From Psychrosphaera sp. (GTDB lineage: Bacteria > Pseudomonadota > Gammaproteobacteria > Enterobacterales > Alteromonadaceae): a DNA stretch of 27,204 bases. Positions 24,123 through 27,204 of this stretch are shown here, in pieces. The position numbers and the translations under genes are program-made. The stretch spans positions 1 to 27,204 of the forward strand of contig JAOHFM010000017.1 in NCBI GenBank assembly GCA_028098005.1. The letters run 5' to 3'. Numbering within the stretch: position 1 is the stretch's first letter; the number at the start of each line of letters is the position of its first letter. The notes below the pieces were generated by a model, which was given only the letters and a program-made list of their open reading frames with translations, was not told the origin of the DNA and ran no database searches.

Positions 24123-24757
24123 GCGCAACGCAATTTAAAGCAACGCTGCCTGGTTTTGAGCAAATTAAGCGATATGTAGATAATGCGAGAAATATAGTCG
24201 TCGCGAAAATTTTACCAGGCGAGTTTTATGTCACTAAAGAGCATGAGGCAATTGCAACCGTTTTAGGCTCTTGTATTTCGGCTTGTATTTGGGACGAGTA
24301 TGCCGGTGTAGGTGGTATGAATCATTTTATGTTGCCCTTAAAGGGGAATGATCATAGCCAAGAAATGTGGGAGTTTCATGATAGTTATAGCTGCCGCTAC
24401 GGTATTTGGGCTATGGAATGTTTGATAAATGAGATAATAAAAAATGGTGGGCATCGAAGCAGAATGAAGGTTAAGCTGTTTGGAGGTGGCAATATTATAA
24501 AAGAGATGCAAACTCCTATAGGAGAGCAAAATATTGCCTTTGCGAAAGACTTTATTTTGAAAGAAGAGTTGCCGCTAGTTGCTTCTGACATGGGTGGGCC
24601 TTGGCCACGTAAGGTGCTTTTTTATCCTCAAGAAGGGAAGGGATTGGTTAAACGTTTACAAAGTATGCACAACGATACGATTAAACTCCGTGAAGTTAAG
24701 TACCGATCCAAAATAGAAACACCAAGGCATGAAACGTCGGATATAGAATTGTTCTAA
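24119..24757 (+). CDS. cheD: Chemoreceptor glutamine deamidase CheD
   Basis: 212 residues. Converts specific receptor glutamines to glutamates, complementing CheB and CheR. The catalytic pair is C52 in 'ATVLGSCISACIWD' and H69 in 'GGMNHFML', the same 17-residue spacing as in Thermotoga CheD. 'VKLFGGGNI' is the third family motif. A 30-residue N-terminal extension and a C-terminal tail ('YRSKIETPRHETSDIELF') make it longer than the Thermotoga form (about 157), as in other proteobacteria. No CheC or CheX phosphatase gene is next to it. It overlaps cheR by 4 bp and cheB follows at 11 bp. Confidence 0.95.
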   Translation: MSATQFKATLPGFEQIKRYVDNARNIVVAKILPGEFYVTKEHEAIATVLGSCISACIWDEYAGVGGMNHFMLPLKGNDHSQEMWEFHDSYSCRYGIWAMECLINEIIKNGGHRSRMKVKLFGGGNIIKEMQTPIGEQNIAFAKDFILKEELPLVASDMGGPWPRKVLFYPQEGKGLVKRLQSMHNDTIKLREVKYRSKIETPRHETSDIELF

Positions 24758-24768
24758 AAGGTAAATCA

Positions 24769-25818
24769 ATGATTAAGGTTTTAATAGTAGATGATTCTAA
24801 ACTTATTAGGATGATTCTAAATGAAATAATCAGCGCCGCGCCAGATATGCTGGTGGTAGGCGAAGCGGAAGATCCGCTTCAAGCCAGAGAACTCATTAAG
24901 TCGTTGAACCCAGACGTGCTTACGCTTGATATAGAAATGCCGAAAATGGATGGTATTACTTTTCTTAAAAACTTAATGCGATTAAGGCCGATGCCCGTAG
25001 TTATGTTGTCAACGTTAACTGCGGAAGGTGCGCCAATAACGCTAGAGGCTCTTGCTATTGGGGCAGTCGACTTTCTAGAAAAGCCTAAAGTAGACGTGAA
25101 AGAAAGTTTGGGTAGGTATGCCGATATTCTTGTAGATAAAATAAGAGCTGCTGCAGGTGCTAGACTTGCTCAGATTCTTCGTTCAAGAAAAAGGGTTCAA
25201 AAAGAAAGCGACAGCCTTATTGCGCCTGTAATTGAATACAGAAAAAACCACCTTATTGCAATTGGCGCCTCAACCGGCGGCACAGAAGCGATAAAAGAAG
25301 TTGTGGTTAATTTGCCAGCCAATTTCTGCCCAATTGTCGTGACCCAACACATTCCGCCAGTATTTAGTAAAACGTATGCAGAACGATTAAACAAAGTATG
25401 CAAAATGACGGTACATGAAGCCAGTCATGGGCAGATTATTGAAGCTGGGCATATCTATATTGCCCCGGGTGACAGGCATTTAACTGTGCTAAAAAGAGGC
25501 AGTAAGCTGATCTGTCAGCTTGATGACTCTGAACCAGTAAATAGACACAAGCCCTCCGTCGATGTTCTATTTGATTCCATTGCCAAATACATGGGTAAAT
25601 ATAGTTCCGGCGTTATTTTAACTGGAATGGGCGCTGATGGTGCCAAAGGGCTGATGAGGCTGAAAGAATCTGGTGCTTATACCATCACTCAAGATGAGAA
25701 CTCCAGTATCGTTTACGGCATGCCAAGAGCGGCAAAAGAGTTAGGGGCAGGAAAAGAAGAGTTATCGCTAGATAAGATCGCTAAACGCCTAATGGAGTTA
25801 GCGACCCGTTCGGTTTAA
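24769..25818 (+). CDS. cheB: Chemotaxis response regulator methylesterase CheB
   Basis: 349 residues. Removes receptor methyl esters when phosphorylated by CheA. The receiver domain covers 1-120 with D9-D10 ('IVDDSK') and the phosphorylation site D54 ('LTLDIEMPKMDG'). After a linker, the methylesterase domain at about 155-345 has the triad S168 ('IGASTGGTEAIK'), H194 ('TQHIPPVFS') and D290 ('LTGMGADGAKG'), each four residues on from the E. coli positions (S164, H190, D286). Last gene of the che operon; no clear terminator is visible in the 40 bp before the convergent deacetylase gene. Confidence 0.96.
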   Translation: MIKVLIVDDSKLIRMILNEIISAAPDMLVVGEAEDPLQARELIKSLNPDVLTLDIEMPKMDGITFLKNLMRLRPMPVVMLSTLTAEGAPITLEALAIGAVDFLEKPKVDVKESLGRYADILVDKIRAAAGARLAQILRSRKRVQKESDSLIAPVIEYRKNHLIAIGASTGGTEAIKEVVVNLPANFCPIVVTQHIPPVFSKTYAERLNKVCKMTVHEASHGQIIEAGHIYIAPGDRHLTVLKRGSKLICQLDDSEPVNRHKPSVDVLFDSIAKYMGKYSSGVILTGMGADGAKGLMRLKESGAYTITQDENSSIVYGMPRAAKELGAGKEELSLDKIAKRLMELATRSV

Positions 25819-25858
25819 GTTCAAGTAGCAGTCGGAGCTGGAGTGAACAATTGTCTAT

Positions 25859-26935
25859 TTAATTTAGCTCAACAGCTAAGTCATTAGGTAAGGTTATCCA
25901 TAGCTTACTGGTCCAATAAAAGCGGCCGCTATTTTTAATAGATGGCGCAGTACAGTTATATTTTACACGGCCTGTTTGAAGAGATTTAGGCGCAGCAATT
26001 TCAAACTCTAAATCAGAAATCCAAGTTGGTTTTACTGGACCTGACTGACCGGTAATAAAGCAAGCAAGTTGGCTTTTATAAAAATCTTTACCTTTAAGCT
26101 TCACTCTCCATAAAGGTCCTTGGTTACTCTCAACCACCTCTATGTTACGTACTAAGGTTTCGGTTGGTGACTGCCTTTCAAAGTCAAACGCAATGCTTCT
26201 AAGTTTATTCTTAAGTGTTTTGGGATTGGCATAAATGCCATTGGCTGGAAAACGAGTTAGTGCAAGTAAGTCGCTTGTTTCATTAATGGCCCCTGAATGC
26301 TGAGCAAACCCTACAAAGCCTAACTTACCTAAAATTGCTTTGATTTCGTCAGAATATTCACCAAATGGATAAGCGACCATCTTATGATTTTGTCCAAGCT
26401 GCTCCTTTATCATTTCTTCGGCAACCAATATGTTTGATTCAATTTGTTGATTCGTCAGCCCATCTTGTACTAAATTTTCATGTTCAAGAGTGTGATTCAT
26501 AATATCAACACCATGTTCCGTTAACGTTTTTAGTTGTGACCAATCCATATATAGCTTGCTTGGCTTTACCATTAACGGATTTACAAACACGGTAAAAGGC
26601 CAGTTTTTTTCTTTAAGCATAGGAAAGGCTGTGTCATAAACATTCCTAAAACCATCATCAAAAGTAATTGAAATCCAATTTGGGTTAACTGGTTTATTGA
26701 GTTTAATGGCATCTACAATTTGAGTTAAGGGTACAACTTCCAGACCTAGCTCTTCAATCATGCTTAAATGTTCGGCAAACTGTTGTGGCGATACACTTGT
26801 AGATTTTGGAGTAGTTTCACTAACATGATGGTAAAGTACTACCGTTGCGGCGGAAGCAGATTGGTGCCAAAACAAGTTAGTCATCGCCGTTAACATTAAT
26901 AAAACACTAATAGGCTTAAGTAATAATCTAATCAT
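25859..26935 (-). CDS. Exported polysaccharide deacetylase family protein
   Basis: 358 residues with a signal peptide at about 1-29 (MIRLLLKPISVLLMLTAM...ASA). The NodB-like domain covers about 32-250: 'VVLYHHVSE' (motif near the start, as in PgaB-type proteins), motif 1 'TFDDGF' with D93 and D94, motif 2 'NHTLEH' with the metal-binding H148 and H152, and 'YPFGEYS' as motif 3. The last 110 residues form an all-beta region with two cysteines and no recognised family. Members remove N-acetyl groups from cell-surface or extracellular glycans; the substrate here is unknown. It converges on cheB (40 bp apart) and its ATG abuts the ATG of the divergent MATE gene. AGAGA lies 7 nt upstream on its strand, inside the MATE coding region. 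Confidence 0.88.
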   Translation of the reverse strand: MIRLLLKPISVLLMLTAMTNLFWHQSASAATVVLYHHVSETTPKSTSVSPQQFAEHLSMIEELGLEVVPLTQIVDAIKLNKPVNPNWISITFDDGFRNVYDTAFPMLKEKNWPFTVFVNPLMVKPSKLYMDWSQLKTLTEHGVDIMNHTLEHENLVQDGLTNQQIESNILVAEEMIKEQLGQNHKMVAYPFGEYSDEIKAILGKLGFVGFAQHSGAINETSDLLALTRFPANGIYANPKTLKNKLRSIAFDFERQSPTETLVRNIEVVESNQGPLWRVKLKGKDFYKSQLACFITGQSGPVKPTWISDLEFEIAAPKSLQTGRVKYNCTAPSIKNSGRFYWTSKLWITLPNDLAVELN

Positions 26936-27204
26936 ATGTTATCTCTATTCCAATCCTCTGCGTGGTCAGGCACCCGCATCAATTTAAAAATTTGGCATTT
27001 AGCCTGGCCTATGATTCTAGCAAATATTAGCATTCCTATGTTGGGATTTGTTGATACTGCGGTTATTGGGCATTTACCAGATAGTCAATTTCTTGCTGGT
27101 ACGGCGTTAGCAGGTTTATTTATTTCGGTGATATTTTGGTTGTTAGGCTTCCTAAGGATGTCTACCACGGGCCTTGTTGCAAAGGCCAGAGGTGAAAAAT
27201 CGGC
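26936..27204 (+). CDS. DinF-type MATE efflux transporter (partial, 5' end)
   Basis: The first 89 codons of a multidrug/toxic compound extrusion transporter; the gene runs off the window. 'IWHLAWPMILANISIPMLGF' followed by 'VDTAVIGHLPDS' and 'FLRMSTTGLVAKARG' match the first helices and loops of DinF-subfamily MATE proteins, which use a Na+ or H+ gradient for export. ATG 26936 is the only usable start codon before the conserved region and gives about 18 residues before it, some 8-10 more than E. coli DinF. No clear ribosome site is present. Its start codon touches that of the reverse-strand deacetylase (CATATG), so its promoter must lie inside that gene. Confidence 0.9.
   Translation, partial: MLSLFQSSAWSGTRINLKIWHLAWPMILANISIPMLGFVDTAVIGHLPDSQFLAGTALAGLFISVIFWLLGFLRMSTTGLVAKARGEKS

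Noticed and set aside
25818..25858. Bidirectional terminator between cheB and the deacetylase gene
   Set aside because: GTTCA/TGAAC and AGC/GCT can pair, but the stem is broken and no good T run follows on either strand.
1..27204. Mobile element, prophage, CRISPR or defence island
   Set aside because: No transposase, integrase, direct-repeat array, tRNA attachment site or foreign-looking block was found; the window reads as ordinary chromosomal operons.

Overview
This is an AT-rich window from a Gram-negative bacterium. The proteins (HemN, RmuC, ThrE-like exporter, a Pseudomonas-style cox operon and a Che2/F7-style chemotaxis operon) point to a marine gammaproteobacterium of the Alteromonadales type (Colwelliaceae, Alteromonadaceae or a neighbour). 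That placement is inferred from gene content and protein style; there is no rRNA or other marker gene. I see no tRNA, rRNA, CRISPR array, insertion sequence or prophage. Almost everything is chromosomal core or near-core DNA on the + strand.

Layout. (1) 1-1780: the tail of an unknown gene, a strong terminator, then an outer-membrane porin-like protein and a small secreted PstS-like protein that look like a pair. (2) 2004-4314: a three-gene unit of ECF sigma factor, single-pass membrane protein (probable anti-sigma) and exported coiled-coil protein, behind a promoter region with a 19-bp palindrome. (3) 4331-5805: hemN (oxygen-independent coproporphyrinogen III oxidase) with a near-consensus FNR box placed for activation, and an intrinsic-terminator hairpin between the inferred transcription start and the ribosome binding site. 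(4) 5948-8747: rmuC and a ThrE-family exporter, coupled. (5) 8748-17484: an aa3-type cytochrome c oxidase operon with its assembly genes: coxB (with a fused cytochrome c domain), coxA, ctaG/cox11, coxC, a reverse-strand DUF2909 gene, SURF1, a CxxxC membrane-anchored protein, ctaA, ctaB and SCO. It is preceded by a foldable 5' leader. (6) 17573-25818: a complete chemotaxis-type operon, STAS-cheY-cheA-cheW-MCP-cheR-cheD-cheB, built around a soluble receptor with three PAS domains. (7) 25859-27204: a reverse-strand exported polysaccharide deacetylase and, divergent from it with no intergenic base, the start of a DinF-type MATE transporter that runs off the window.

How they work together. The cox block holds nearly everything needed to build one terminal oxidase: catalytic subunits I-III, copper delivery (Cox11, SCO), heme A synthesis (CtaB makes heme O, CtaA makes heme A) and heme insertion (SURF1). 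hemN serves heme synthesis without oxygen and its FNR site fits that role. The chemotaxis block encodes a whole signalling unit of soluble receptor, kinase, adaptor, response regulator and three adaptation enzymes; the PAS domains suggest it senses an internal redox, oxygen or energy cue.

The least explained parts are the structured leader of coxB, the sigma/anti-sigma/coiled-coil module with its palindromic promoter, and the hairpin in the hemN leader.
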